In this document: positions 42,545 to 53,643 of the stretch, in pieces | How the letters are laid out: each line of letters opens with the position of its first letter | How positions within the stretch are numbered: the first letter of the stretch is position 1 | DNA from: Aporrectodea caliginosa | Taxonomy: Eukaryota > Annelida > Clitellata > Crassiclitellata > Lumbricidae | NCBI GenBank assembly: GCA_020284085.1 | Contig: JACEVL010000495.1 | Span: 1,476,028 to 1,540,027, forward strand | DNA length: 64,000 nt | Direction of reading: 5' to 3' | The notes under the pieces: model-generated | The model's database searches: none | Seen by the model: only the letters and a program-made list of their open reading frames with translations | What the model was told of the DNA's origin: nothing | Program-made: the position numbers and the translations under genes

Positions 42545-43191
42545 GTCACATTAAACGTCTGACCATAAAAGCAAGGCAGTCCTTTTATGCACTTCGGATC
42601 CTGAGGTCGCACGGGCTCTCGGGGGACAGTTTATTTGATGTAGTTCGTGCCACTACGGTTGGTATGATGCTGTATTGCTCGCCTGTGTGGTGGGGCTTTG
42701 CGAGAGTGCAGGAACGGGAGGCCCTTGAGGGAATTATCCGAAGGTTGGTACGCCAGGGGTACTTACCTCCATCTTCTCCCTCATTTGAGACTCTCTGCAG
42801 CAATGCGGATACTAGACTCTTTGCCTGTATTCTGCACAATCCTTGTCATGTATTGCATAAATTGTTGCCGCCGATCAAGCAATCGCACTACTCCCTGCGA
42901 CCACGGTCCCATAACCGTGAGCTTCCCATGTTTGACAACCTGTCTCAGAAATGCTTCCTTGTCCGGATGCTATACAAATAAACTATGTTTTCCCTAGATC
43001 TGGCTATTTAAGCCCTTCATTTTCCCCTATGACTAGCTCTTCTTCCTCTGTACAATAAAGCCTCTCATTCAATTCTATGGTTGTATATATAAATTTTTGT
43101 TTATTTGTTTGAATGTATTAATCTTGCTATGTACAGTGCTGTGCGTTTGCTAGTGCTTCTCAATAAAGGAAATACTTACTTACTTACTTAC

Positions 43192-44841
43192 TTCCTGGAT
43201 ACGGGTATACCTGCGGGTCGCGTCGGGTCGCGTAGTAGTTTTGAGTAGGCCTATACGGTGAGGTACGGATAGCGGCCCTATGTTACGGGTACTGGTAGTA
43301 GACCTCTATAGCGCTAACTAGCTATATATATCTTCACGCTGATTCTTTGAGAGTTAGACCTACCAATGAATTGTGCTGAAAAATTGGTCGTTCAGTATTA
43401 TTAACGGCAGATTTATCAGGCCAGCTTATTAGCTATATACATATAGTGTAATGAAGCCTCTCTCCTCCCAATTCGTGCGCTACTACGAATTGTTTGCGTA
43501 GACGAGATGCAACATTCCATCGTGAGAGTGTTTTGTCTAAGTTCGATCTGAGGTCTACATCTTTCGGTTTGGCACCAATTTCATCGAAAGGGTTCCTAGA
43601 AAACAGTCTTACATGGACTATCTTGGATAACATAGGTGTGGACCTTTTGCTGCTGCATTTTCTTTCAAGTGGGCTCTTAATTGGTGCAAAATCATTGCAT
43701 GTTTTGATGATGTCGAAGCAATGCGACACATCTGGCACGATTCATTGAAAACCTAGCAAACTTTACCAGTTAGAACTTAGAAAGCAAGTGCGCCAGAAAA
43801 AAGACATCATTGTAAACATCTAAAACAAATGCAAGCGTTATTACGTAAGTTTCGATTTCTGCATTTTATTTTTATATGTTTTCGCCAAAAAGTTCAAATC
43901 GCTTGCTTTCTGTGACTTTTGATGAAGCCAGCACAGCCTTGAGGTAAAGATTACTCAGGCATTTGCTTAAGCAAGGAATCTAGAATAAAGTTGATTGGTT
44001 GACTATAACTTATGACGTGACTGTATACCCTCTCTCGCGTTAAAATAAAGTCTCCCCGGAGAGGTTATTTCAAGGGGATGAAATATCCTTTCCCCGAAGA
44101 CATTGTTTTAGAATATATATTCTCCGAGGGTGACTTTATTCTGAAACAGGCCCGCCAGGTGAAGACTTTTAGGGGAGACTCTGTCACGGGACACTGGCCG
44201 TACCGGTAATAAGTTTAACAGAGTGGCCACAGAAAAGAGGGTATCCAGTTAGTTTGGCAGTAATCTATCCGATTACGATATCCTCTATAAACGACTATTT
44301 TCAGTAGAGTGTAGATCCATCCTGCATTAGGCTGAAGCAACAATCGTTGCATAGCCTACATTGATGTGGGCAGGGTAAAGTTAGCAATGGCATATCGAGT
44401 GACTATGCGGGCGTCCCGGATTGGGGAAATCAAAAGTTGGCAGCCCTGATTTCCAATCAAAAGTAAACAGAATTATTAAACCAGTTGCAATCGCAGCCAG
44501 TCGGCTAAAATAAAACTGAAACGTGGCAATTGCTTCTTCCTGCCTCAGAGCAATGTTTAATTTCATATTTAGTGACGCATTCCAATTTAGTTAAGTTTCC
44601 TGGTAGGCCTATATTAGGAATCAGTTACGTGCTTTAGTATAGCTACTTATCAGCTCGTATACAGGAAGTTGCACTGGGAAAATTGCAGTTACATACGGGG
44701 CTTCATCGAGTTTGATGCGTGAAGTTTAACTGCTTGATTCATTCAGTGACTTTCGTATATGACAGTTCAGCATAGCTTCAGGCAAGTCGTATACAGTAGT
44801 GTCAATGCATTCATTTTGTTTACGCTTTGTATCTGCATGAT
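43192..44841. other. Mostly non-coding interval
   Basis: 43433-43738 is an open frame on both strands with no recognised similarity. At 44040-44145 a small fold-back (AATAAAGTCTCCCCGGAGA left, TTCTCCGAGGGTGACTTTATT right) may be a further MITE. Loosely repeated ACGGGTA/CGGGTCGCG words occur at 43198-43290. Confidence 0.35.
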
Positions 44842-45953
44842 CAGGGGCGTCCATCCTATGGGGAATGAAGCAGAGATCTTCATTGGCTTTTCAGGGGGAA
44901 GAAATTTTTTACATTAAACGTCTGCTCAGTTTTTTCGTTTCAGAAATTAATCGATGTGTTTTTCATTTGAAAAGTGCTTTTCTTTGTTTAAAAAATAATA
45001 AAATCATTGAGCTGTTCTCGGACCGAGCTCACGATTAGTCTTCAATTTCATAATTTTGGAGTATCGTACATGCACCTACTCAAGCGATTAGACTTCGAGG
45101 TGATTGTAAGCTTGCATAGGCCTACCTTACAGAAAATGTTGTAGTTTACTGGTCCCTTTCAAGAATCTTGCTATCAACCTCTGCTGACATGGCAGTTGCT
45201 GCTCAGCTGATGCGTCATTGCAGTCAGAACCTGAAACTGCTCAGAGTAAATGAACATTCATGGCAGTCTAGTTACAGAAGCACAACGATTTGCAACGGTC
45301 TACAATGTTGATGTAAACTTTCCGGTTCATCGAGCAAGAAGACCACGCAGGCATTATGACGAGAAAACTGAGAAAATGAAAGTAATTGTGGTCCTCAGTA
45401 GCACATACATCTTATTGGTGTTTACTATACAACACTGGATACGGTAAAATCTTGGTCTACCTTGTGGTGACCAGCTGCTCAGCTGAGTGAGGTATGAGTC
45501 GCATCCGCATTCCGCATTGTGAAAAATCGACTGAGATCAACCATGGTTGGTGACTGGTTTGCACCTCTTACAGTATTAGCCAGTGCAGGAGACGCTACTC
45601 TAATAGTACGCTATCATTACTACTGGACGAAATTATTGATCACTTGGCTACGCACTCTGCTGCTCTGAAGAAGCAACTATTGTAATTTTAGTACTTATGT
45701 TAGTAATGTCTGACCGCTCTGGCAGTATGCCTCTGTCTGTGTACAAGCCTTCATATTTTATAATGCATAATGTTGCTTGATTAGTGAACTAAAAGTTAAA
45801 GAATGCAATAAGGAATTCAACAGTAAAATCGTGATTCAAATTTTGATAATAGAAGTTTTCTCTTTCAATCGCCTGGGGCGGTCGTCGTGGGAGGGGGGAA
45901 TCTGATGACATGAGGGGAATGCTTCATAGGCGTAAGGGGGATGGACGCCCCTG
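44842..45953. mobile_element. hAT-type non-autonomous element, 1112 bp
   Basis: Left end CAGGGGCGTCCATCCTATGG; right end, complemented, CAGGGGCGTCCATCCCCCTT. The 8-mer TGCATGAT is duplicated exactly at 44834-44841 and 45954-45961. The frame at 45250-45447 has a basic stretch VHRARRPRRHYDE that may be a remnant of a hAT transposase, so this is probably an internally deleted copy of a longer element. Confidence 0.88.
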
Positions 45954-45961
45954 TGCATGAT

Positions 45962-47056
45962 AACCTACTAGGCTATGCAGAAAAAAATTAATCTAACCTA
46001 GAATATTTCTGTACTGAAAATTAGAGATTCGCCGTCGAGGCACAATTTAAGAAATCCCTTGAGCTTCAGCGATGTGTTTCATAATATGACCGTTTCGAAA
46101 TATAAAAACTATTACTTACAATTTGACATTTGAGCATAGCTTCAGGCACTGAGCAGATATGATTAAATGATTCTCTCAAATACAATGGTTCTCAGTCATC
46201 CAAACAACAAAACAAAGCCGTTTATAAAAGTAAGTAAAGTAAGTCTAGCCTTTATTACTCCATTAGCAAACGAAAATGGGACATCGAAATAGAATGCAAA
46301 ATAATACATAGAAGTAATAATAATGTATAGGCCTAGTAATAATAATGAATAGTAAAGTTCTAAAACATGTTAATAAGTGTAAAGCATCTTGGTAATGAAT
46401 CCCTTTCTCGTCTAAGTCAATTTTAAATACCTGATCCAGAAGCTCTAAGTATAGTGCCAACTATGAACTCTGGATGAGAATCCGTTGGTTGAGCACTGCA
46501 GCGTGCGACAGCTCGTCACTGGTGGCTGGCTCCTTTAGTCATCTGAGTATAATTGTTGTTATTTGACCAGCTTTCGCACTTATGAACGTAACCATCATTC
46601 AGGCTCTCACTGAGAGCGCCTCTGATTATTTTAATTGAATTTTGTAATTTGAAGATATTTATGATTACGATTAGGCCTACAATTTGACACTCAAAAACGA
46701 GTCTCGTTTTTAGCCAGTCTAATGCGAAGCATGGTTTCTGGAATTTAATTCTAGTATTATTCTACATCATAGTAATTTTAAATATTGACATATTGTAAGC
46801 CATGTGCTGCTTTTAACAACAACAACAACAACAAACTTAAACAAGCGTAAGTATAGTTCGCTAAACGTGGCTAACGTCTAAAAGCGAAGCGTCATAATGT
46901 AAAAGTTAAATGTTTGGTTAATGTCACACATTACGCCTTTGTAACATGGACACGCGTAGATAATGACTTTGATGGCGATGATGATATCACGGTGTTGCTT
47001 ATGGAATTAACAACGAATATGATGTGATTCAAGAAGTGTTGAAATTTTAATATAGG
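45962..47056. repeat. Interval with a minus-strand LINE tail
   Basis: 46230-46415 on the minus strand is a retroposon 3' end (AAAGGGATTCATTACCA ... GTCCCATTTTCGTTTGC ... AATAAAGGCTAGACTTAC), nearly the same as 60762-60852 plus 61167-61254. At 46590-46630 a GAGAGCGCCTCTGATTA block is an L2-type tail piece. The 3' edge of the interval ends TTTTAATATAG directly before the Mab-21-like start, and could be the acceptor of a 5'UTR intron. Confidence 0.5.
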
Positions 47057-49936
47057 ATGATGGAAAATTCGGATAAACGGAGGGAAGAAATTGCATCTGA
47101 ATTCATTGTTTGCACATGCCAGTTGCTTCCAAAGTTGTGTTCTGGTGCTTATGGTCGCATACAAGAAACAATCGCATCCTCACAATATGTTATGTTCTGT
47201 GGCAGCTGTGAGGAGTTCTATATCCGACCGCTTAATCCATGCATCTCAGACATTGATGCATTATCCTACAGCACTAATATGTTGGCTTTCGTAGAAGACT
47301 TTCCAGTTTTGCCAAATGATGTGTGTGGCCTAGCAGATACTATTACGTGCTACAAGATTGAGCCATACTTGAGGTATCCAGGTTTTGTTGCACTTCGAGA
47401 ACTGGGGAAAATGAATTATAACTGGAAATACAAAAAATTTGAATTCAGCTATACCGCTTTCCCAAACCGCTACGTTAAGTTTGACATGGCAGCCAATGCA
47501 AATGAACCAGTCCAGACTGCTAAACATTGTTTTGAGGCATCCACAGCTTTTAAAGGTCCAGCAAAAATGTTTCATAATAGCTCAAGTTCTTTGACATATG
47601 ATTCCGTCCGTGGCGTGTGGTGCCCTCAGTGGCCTAGAGAAGTTCAAAATTGGCCAAAGCGACGTCGAGATCATGGATGGCCGACGAATGATACCATCTC
47701 CGAAGTTGTACAGCGTGGTTGTCATGTTGTTTACGTTCAGCATCGTGCTTGTAGAAACGATGAAGCACAGTGGAGATTGTCATTTTCCGTCGCAGAGGTA
47801 ATTTTACTTCAGAGTTGGACTCAAATTCAACAGATTGTATATCATCTGCTGAGATTCTTCGCAAAGAGAGAACTGATACAAAAGGATTGTCCAAAGGAAG
47901 ATGAGGTTCTATGTACGTATCATTTAAAGACGATGATTCTATGGACTTGTGAAGAGATGTCACCTGAATGGTGGAATTCCTCTTCTGTCATTGCCATCTG
48001 CTGTGAGTTATTACAAAAGCTTTCAGAATGGCTAAAGAGCAGGTACTTTCCGAACTATTTTATTCCTGAAGCCAACCTGTTTCACGAGCCATCTAGCTCC
48101 AAAATGCTTGACAAGACTGAAATACAACTGAATGAATTCCGAAATTCTGGCATTCTTTGTAATTGGTTCGAGGAAAATTACATCCTGCTATTCACTCGGA
48201 CACATTACAAAGCAAACATTTTCCATTTCACAGATTGCATACTACCTCTCTTTGATTTCAAAAGGATGCCGGAGTCAAAATCCATAGATTTTTTGTTTTG
48301 TTGCGGCTCTGTTGTCTCTAATGAATATGCTCATAACACAATGAAATTTGAAATAACAGCTCAACCGAGTTCCCATTTCATGTATACGTGTTTAAAAGAA
48401 ATCCGGGCATACTTTAGTCTCAAAAACCTAGCCTTACCGGGGAATGTTCGGTGTTTCACATACTGTGATATCACAGTGTATAGTTTGAATATTGCAAATG
48501 GTCTAGGGTGTGGAAAAATAGCATGTGATAGCAATGTAATTGCTGAATATGTCAAAGGAATTTCCTTTGAACCTAAAAACGTTCGGTGTCAGTACCATAT
48601 ATTTCCTGAACCCTTCGCAGCAGAAAGAAGTCAGATTCAATACTTGCGAGCCCAGGATTTGATGGAAAATTTAACTGGATTAAATAACCGTTCAGAGTTT
48701 CAATTATTGTGTCTCGTGTCAAGAGAGTTTCTTAGAAAGGCTCTTGACTGTGACGATTGGAAATCAAACACCATTGCTCTTGCAGCTTTGGCCTATCTGG
48801 CTGCGCTCCATTTTGCATCATCAGAATACCAAATAGTAAGAGACCTCTGCTCAGCTATCTTGATGGGTCAAACGACCAACGTTGAATATGAAACACTGAA
48901 TGCAGGTTGTTTATTCTTCATTGACGATGTTGTCAGAATCGTTGGATTTTGTCTGCTATGCAATAAGTTCAATCAAAAGAGGTGCTTAACTAAGAGGCAG
49001 ATTTATCTCGATCTACGTCTTACTCCAAAGGTATTTGCTTACTATTTGGCAGCAATATCCTCCGAAAGAATGTATAAGCAAATGGAACTGAATTCCAACC
49101 TGCCAACTCCGTCATTTTGCTTAGACAAATTTTTTCTGGTTCACGCAAGGCAAAAGTCCCGTATATCGATGAAGTCAGCTAATATACTTACATGTTTCAA
49201 AGCTGCCAGACAGTGCGTTTATCGTAGAATAGATTTATTGACAGCAAGTGCAAATTTACGTGTGAATTCTTTTAAACTCACAGAAAAACTAATTGATGCA
49301 TTGACGGAATATGCTTTAGAAAATATGACATCATTCTATAGTGTGATTTTCAAAGACTTTGGCATTCGGTGCAACATCTTAAGTGACTGCTATCGTGCTT
49401 TGTATCTCTACAAGTATCGTCAATACGATGAAGTGTTGCAATTGTGCGAACGAATTTTTCATAAGCCTGATCTACGGAGCGATTTGAAGGAGTTTGCGTT
49501 GGGGAATGTCTTGGTGATACCGCCGTTTGACTCTTTTTTTGATGGAGACGTACAATCTCTACTCGGATTTCACACACTGGTTTATTATTTATCGCCTCTG
49601 AATTACGATATGGGAAGATTTGAATTAACTACCGAGTCGACGTTTGCACACTGGTTTGCCCGATTGATCTACTGTATGAAGTTGCAGCTGCTTGATTCTA
49701 TTACTTGTCCTTACTCCATTAAATGTCACTATTTTCTTGGAAGACATTTTCTTGCGAGATATATGAAACTCAGATGCCTTATGGACTGTAATATTCCGTA
49801 TATAGAAGAAATAGCTGAATTTGCTGCCTTGAAAAGTAAACTTCCGTTTGAACACATAATTCGACGGTTTCTTCTGCAAAAGCTGCGTAAAATGTTTAAA
49901 TACTCAAAGAGCGTTACTGTTGTATCCAGTATTTAA
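47057..49936 (+). CDS. Mab-21/cGAS-like nucleotidyltransferase-fold protein, 959 aa
   Basis: Intact single-exon frame from ATG at 47057 (a second ATG follows directly) to TAA at 49934-49936. Residues 47-69 hold the nucleotidyltransferase GS motif and acidic pair (FCGSCEEF ... SDIDAL, D65 and D67). A third candidate acidic residue, D182, lies in TYDSVRGVWC, followed by WPREVQNWPKRRRDHGWP. Residues 239-345 form the classic Mab-21 C-terminal lobe (QWRLSFSVAEVILL ... TYHLKTMILWTCEE ... NYFIPEANLF). The remaining 600 residues are mostly helical and end in a repeat-like part with ALYLYKYRQYDEVLQLCERI. Such extended Mab-21 proteins are expanded in marine invertebrates; some relatives sense nucleic acid and make cyclic dinucleotides. 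Here the activity is unknown. It is flanked by repeats, not by a visible operon-like partner. Confidence 0.88.
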   Translation: MMENSDKRREEIASEFIVCTCQLLPKLCSGAYGRIQETIASSQYVMFCGSCEEFYIRPLNPCISDIDALSYSTNMLAFVEDFPVLPNDVCGLADTITCYKIEPYLRYPGFVALRELGKMNYNWKYKKFEFSYTAFPNRYVKFDMAANANEPVQTAKHCFEASTAFKGPAKMFHNSSSSLTYDSVRGVWCPQWPREVQNWPKRRRDHGWPTNDTISEVVQRGCHVVYVQHRACRNDEAQWRLSFSVAEVILLQSWTQIQQIVYHLLRFFAKRELIQKDCPKEDEVLCTYHLKTMILWTCEEMSPEWWNSSSVIAICCELLQKLSEWLKSRYFPNYFIPEANLFHEPSSSKMLDKTEIQLNEFRNSGILCNWFEENYILLFTRTHYKANIFHFTDCILPLFDFKRMPESKSIDFLFCCGSVVSNEYAHNTMKFEITAQPSSHFMYTCLKEIRAYFSLKNLALPGNVRCFTYCDITVYSLNIANGLGCGKIACDSNVIAEYVKGISFEPKNVRCQYHIFPEPFAAERSQIQYLRAQDLMENLTGLNNRSEFQLLCLVSREFLRKALDCDDWKSNTIALAALAYLAALHFASSEYQIVRDLCSAILMGQTTNVEYETLNAGCLFFIDDVVRIVGFCLLCNKFNQKRCLTKRQIYLDLRLTPKVFAYYLAAISSERMYKQMELNSNLPTPSFCLDKFFLVHARQKSRISMKSANILTCFKAARQCVYRRIDLLTASANLRVNSFKLTEKLIDALTEYALENMTSFYSVIFKDFGIRCNILSDCYRALYLYKYRQYDEVLQLCERIFHKPDLRSDLKEFALGNVLVIPPFDSFFDGDVQSLLGFHTLVYYLSPLNYDMGRFELTTESTFAHWFARLIYCMKLQLLDSITCPYSIKCHYFLGRHFLARYMKLRCLMDCNIPYIEEIAEFAALKSKLPFEHIIRRFLLQKLRKMFKYSKSVTVVSSI

Positions 49937-50240
49937 TACTAATCCTTGTAAATATAAACATGCCTTCTGTCATATGTGAAGCTGGAATCTGAAATTAACT
50001 TTATAAAGTGCATGTTAGCGGATGTTTTCATTTGTCCAAAGTCGTTGAACTTTGTGCAGTTAGGAGAGGTCGAATACAAAAGGAAACACAATCATTGTTG
50101 TCGACTTGAAGTCCAAATGAAACCACCACAATGCCACAACACCTATAAACGTTTCATTACCGATTATAAGGTATTTTGTTCGCTAGTCGCCTTGGTCTAC
50201 CTGACTGCATCAGATCCATCCATCTCATACATGTACGATT
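49937..50240 (+). other. Region after the Mab-21-like gene
   Basis: No canonical AATAAA directly follows the stop; AAATATAAAC lies about 14 bases downstream. An 88-codon frame at 49976-50242 has no recognised similarity and may be 3'UTR. Confidence 0.3.
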
Positions 50241-50244
50241 GAGT

Positions 50245-50930
50245 CCGAACCAAATGGACCGTGTACGCTGCCTCTTGCCGGTTGCTTTCGTCTCGGCGGA
50301 GGACGATCGACGCGAGTCATTGAAGTGACCTCGATCGTCAGTCACTGGAGGCGCTTCAATCTACCGACCGACACGCGACGAATGCCTTTTCTGCCTACTC
50401 CTTGTACCTCGATGCCTAGCCGGACGTGCGTTATCTTCCACCAGTGAGGGACTGTTCGTCGGCAGCGCCATCGTTTATGTGAGCGCTGTCAGCCGTCGAC
50501 GACTTTCGTCGCTGTATACCCTATCGACGGAACTTGGATCGGAGACTCTGAAGTCTGAACATTTTAGGCCACAAAAGTTTATACTCTGGCATTTATCTGT
50601 CAACTGTCGACGGGAATCCGTTGGTTGGTTCCACATGTATGCGTCACTCTTCTAGCTTACTATGCACTACTCGCTTTGCCAACTGGTGGAATATTTTCGT
50701 AACTTTCGTTCGTAATGACATTTAACAGGCTCATTTGTTTTGCTCTTTGATCAGCGCTATAAACATGTAGCCGTGATTATTATGGTGAGTCTTTTTGTTT
50801 ACTGTGCACTGTTTTGCTAACTGGTGTAATGTTTTCGTTCCTAATTAAATTTAGAAGCAGATAGGCTAGCGCAGAGAGAACCTCTGATTTGGTTTGCCCT
50901 TTTTGAGCGACGCGATATAAATGTCCAATA
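50245..50930 (+). repeat. GC-rich stretch and two L2/SINE-type tails
   Basis: 50250-50560 is markedly GC-rich without a clear frame. It is followed by TGCTCTTTGATCAGCGCT with ATAAACATG (50739-50767) and by CCCTTTTTGAGCGACGCGAT with ATAAATG (50898-50925), two versions of the recurrent retroposon tail. The GC-rich part may belong to the same element. Confidence 0.4.
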
Positions 50931-51559
50931 ATTTACATTACAACCACTTATGCGCCAACAATACAAGTTTCGGTTGCTGCCAGAGTATAAACTTTTGTGG
51001 TATTGTAATGATACCGCTAAAGTGTATAATCATATAAGTCTACACATAATATGGATGCGTAAGTCTACTGTAACGGATCCATTGCAGGCCTTTATTTGTT
51101 ATGTTGATCTATGTATGTTAAATCAAATTTGAGTCTCATGCTACCCATCTAAATTTTAACATCTTTTACTGTAAACTTTGTGTGTGTTAACATGCCGATA
51201 GAGTTGGTGCCTATAGCCGATAGTTTATTAGCGAAGCACTGTGCAAAGTAGCCTATACAAGCCACTCTTCACAGCGACGAAACTAGCTTCTGACTGCTCA
51301 CATGTTTTAAAAATGAGCTTTATGTGTATGTGTAAAAAGAATCATTCAGCCCACACGCTTTCCCAGACAATAATTTTTATTGCATCCTATAGGCATACTA
51401 GATAATCTATCTGCTTTACCCTCCCAAACCCGAACTTAGCTCTAGTGTGGCTCTTACGGTGTTGTCTGCTCTTTCCAACATGCGTTTTTGGCATCTATTT
51501 GCCTGCAGTTGATGCACAAAAAGTAAGTGAATGATAGCTAAAGAAAACTTATTCCGAAT

Positions 51560-51660
51560 TTCTACGCTGTAGGCCCATAAACTCCGCCATTGCTCGCACA
51601 CTGGTAGTGCCAGTATCAAGCCTTGATAAAGGAGGAGGGCGACGCTGATCATCACGCAGT
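51560..51660 (+). repeat. Conserved repeat unit (GATAAAGGAGGAGGGCGACG)
   Basis: ACTGGTAGTGCCAGTATCAA, then GCCTTGATAAAGGAGGAG, then GGCGACGCTGATC. The same core occurs at 61570-61640 and, in reverse, at 18484-18530. It is very similar between copies while the flanks differ. Confidence 0.55.
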
Positions 51661-51662
51661 AT

Positions 51663-51790
51663 TGTATTGTATCTATAAATTTATAAAGCGCCCCTCACAG
51701 TGAACACCAATCAGAGGCGCTCCCAGTGCGAAAGACTCCGAGCGAAAAGAGTGGTCTTAAGACAACGAAAAGAAGCACCTAGCTGGCAGT
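51663..51790 (-). repeat. L2-type LINE/SINE 3' end, minus strand
   Basis: On the minus strand the order TCTTAAGACCACTC, GCACTGGGAGCGCCTCTGAT and GGGGCGCTTTATAAATT matches 3495-3660 and 31750-31865. Confidence 0.6.
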
Positions 51791-51799
51791 GTCGTTCAA

Positions 51800-53030
51800 C
51801 CTAGCTATACGAACAGTTTATTTGCTATTTTTATTAACACTGAGAAAATCGCAGTGCCATTTTCCTCTCTGAATGTTTATAATTCTTGGAAAGCAATGGA
51901 GCCAGTAGCATGAGAAAAGTGCACGGTTGGTACACTGCTGATTACAAACAAGGCTTTCGCTGTGGGTGCATTGGTTGAAACACTATAGTCAATAATATAT
52001 TAAGCTTATAATGTAAACGGCGTACGCGGAGTCGCAGCTTCGTGATCTGAATGAAGGAATGTACTGAGTGCACAGGATGTACCCTAAAAATCAATATGAA
52101 CCGAATGTAGTTGCATCGTATGTTGGCAATTCCTTCCAGGAAACTGAAACAGTTTTTATGTTAGGTGCTGTTTTCTGCTTTTACTGTTGTTAGGGTACTC
52201 ATAATCCACCACACATTAGGCTAAGTAGGCCTACACACTGCTGCTTGCACCTCTGATGAAACCATAGTACCGATAAACAAGATAACAAATGTCGAGATTT
52301 ATTTGCTTCAGACATGAATATAAACATCGTTGTTGAGAGGTGCTTTCGGATGCTTCAGACTGTCTGCTTACTTTCAAGCAACGACGCCTCTTTGTAAATG
52401 CGTTGCTACAAATCAGGACTGCCATTGACAGTACACCCTCGTCTCTCAAAGTTAACACTAGTAAAAGTCTTCAAAACGCCGTTGAAATCTAGATATTTGC
52501 GGTTACTCTAAGCTTTAAACGCATGAAGTATAGTATACTTTCATGCATGTGTAGGCCTACAGCAACTAGCGTTGATTTATAGTTTGCTAAGCTGAGTGCC
52601 TGGTGAAAATCGCGTAAACTTACGTATTGAGACCAGATGTTCGTGAGAGCCACTTTGAGTAGACCTAATAAAACTAAGAGGCTGAGGTGTTTTCTTCGTC
52701 TGCTCATGAGAAATACGACGATTTAAGTTGAAAATCTACAGAGCAGCGTTAAGCAAAATAGATAGTCCTATATGGAGCTGAAACTGCTGTTGCTGCAGCT
52801 GCTCCTATATATAGGCCTATATAGACTGCATTTAAGAAAATCAGCGAAAATTAACTTTGTAGGCTAAACATATATAGGCCTAATAATAGATCAGAATATT
52901 CAAAATCAAAATCAAAATTGACAAAGATGAATGTGGTGAGAACTGAGAAGAAGGCGATGAGAAACGAGAGGATGAGTCCAAAACTGTTGTTGCTCCATAA
53001 TTTGAATCAAGGAATGCCCGATAGCAATTA
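51800..53030. other. Non-coding interval
   Basis: No gene recognised. Contains four TAGGCCTA palindromes (near 52228, 52552, 52815, 52876), an unusually dense run. Confidence 0.35.
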
Positions 53031-53038
53031 GAAGCTTT

Positions 53039-53296
53039 CAAGGCCGTATTTAGGGGGGTGTTTTGGGTGTTTAAACCCCCCCCAAATTAAATAATAATAT
53101 AAATAATTATTGCATTTACTAACATATACGGTTTAAGAACTAAGAGCACTCATGTGAAGTTAGATGATGCAGCTCTACAGTGCTTTGAGAGCTCACAGCG
53201 CTCCTCCAAACCCCTTATAGACGGTTGACTTGGTTGCTTGTCGGCTTGTTCAAGAACGAGTAAACACCCCCAAACAAAATCCTGGCTACGGCCTTG
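53039..53296. mobile_element. hAT-type MITE, 258 bp
   Basis: Left end CAAGGCCGTATTTAGGGG; right end, complemented, CAAGGCCGTAGCCAGGATT. GAAGCTTT is duplicated exactly at 53031-53038 and 53297-53304. The termini match 10319-10497. No coding capacity. Confidence 0.9.
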
Positions 53297-53512
53297 GAAG
53301 CTTTAGCTATAGGCTAGTTCCGTATTTGCAAGACAGCCAACGCAAGTTGCCAAGTTCTCATTCGATCTGTTGCTCCACGTCGAAAGAATAACTCTCTGCA
53401 TGCTATATGCACTCAAGAAAGATTCGCGACCTACGAAAGAAAGACAGTGTGATATGATATATATTCGTTTATTCACTATCTTTGTGCACAACGCAATAAG
53501 TTATAGGCTACT

Positions 53513-53643
53513 ACTTCAAAGAGAACCTGAATTTCTATCGGCGATCACACTAAATTACTGGACAATTCCTCTATCATCACGACAGAGGAATTGTCCAGTA
53601 ATTTAGTATGATCGCCGATAGGAATTCAGGTTCTCTTTGAAGT
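53513..53643. repeat. Near-perfect palindrome, 60-bp arms
   Basis: The left arm 53513-53572 and right arm 53584-53643 are inverted copies with only two mismatches, around an 11-base loop. The right arm, with its loop, recurs as a direct repeat at 53911-53983. Confidence 0.9.

Larger units (their letters stand above)
39225..43191 (+). mobile_element. LINE (non-LTR) 3' part with CTTA tail, split by a hAT element
   Basis: After the hAT at 39242-42544 is removed, GGTTCTCCAGTCACATT joins AAACGTCTGACC and the frame SSHIKRLTIKARQSFYALR becomes continuous. It is followed by GDSLFDVV, LYCSPVWWGF and NPCHVLHKLLPP, then LRPRSHNRELP, the usual end of a non-LTR reverse transcriptase (common wording 'QSLYALRxLRAHGL... 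ASxAWWGF... HVLHxLLPP... YNLRPRxHNRxLP'). The 3' region ends CAATAAAGGAAATACTTACT with (CTTA)n at 43171-43191. The copy is 5'-truncated. Confidence 0.7.

Noticed and set aside
42664..42997. Two overlapping 100-codon frames as possible host genes
   Set aside because: The sequence matches the end of a non-LTR reverse transcriptase and has a CTTA tail downstream.
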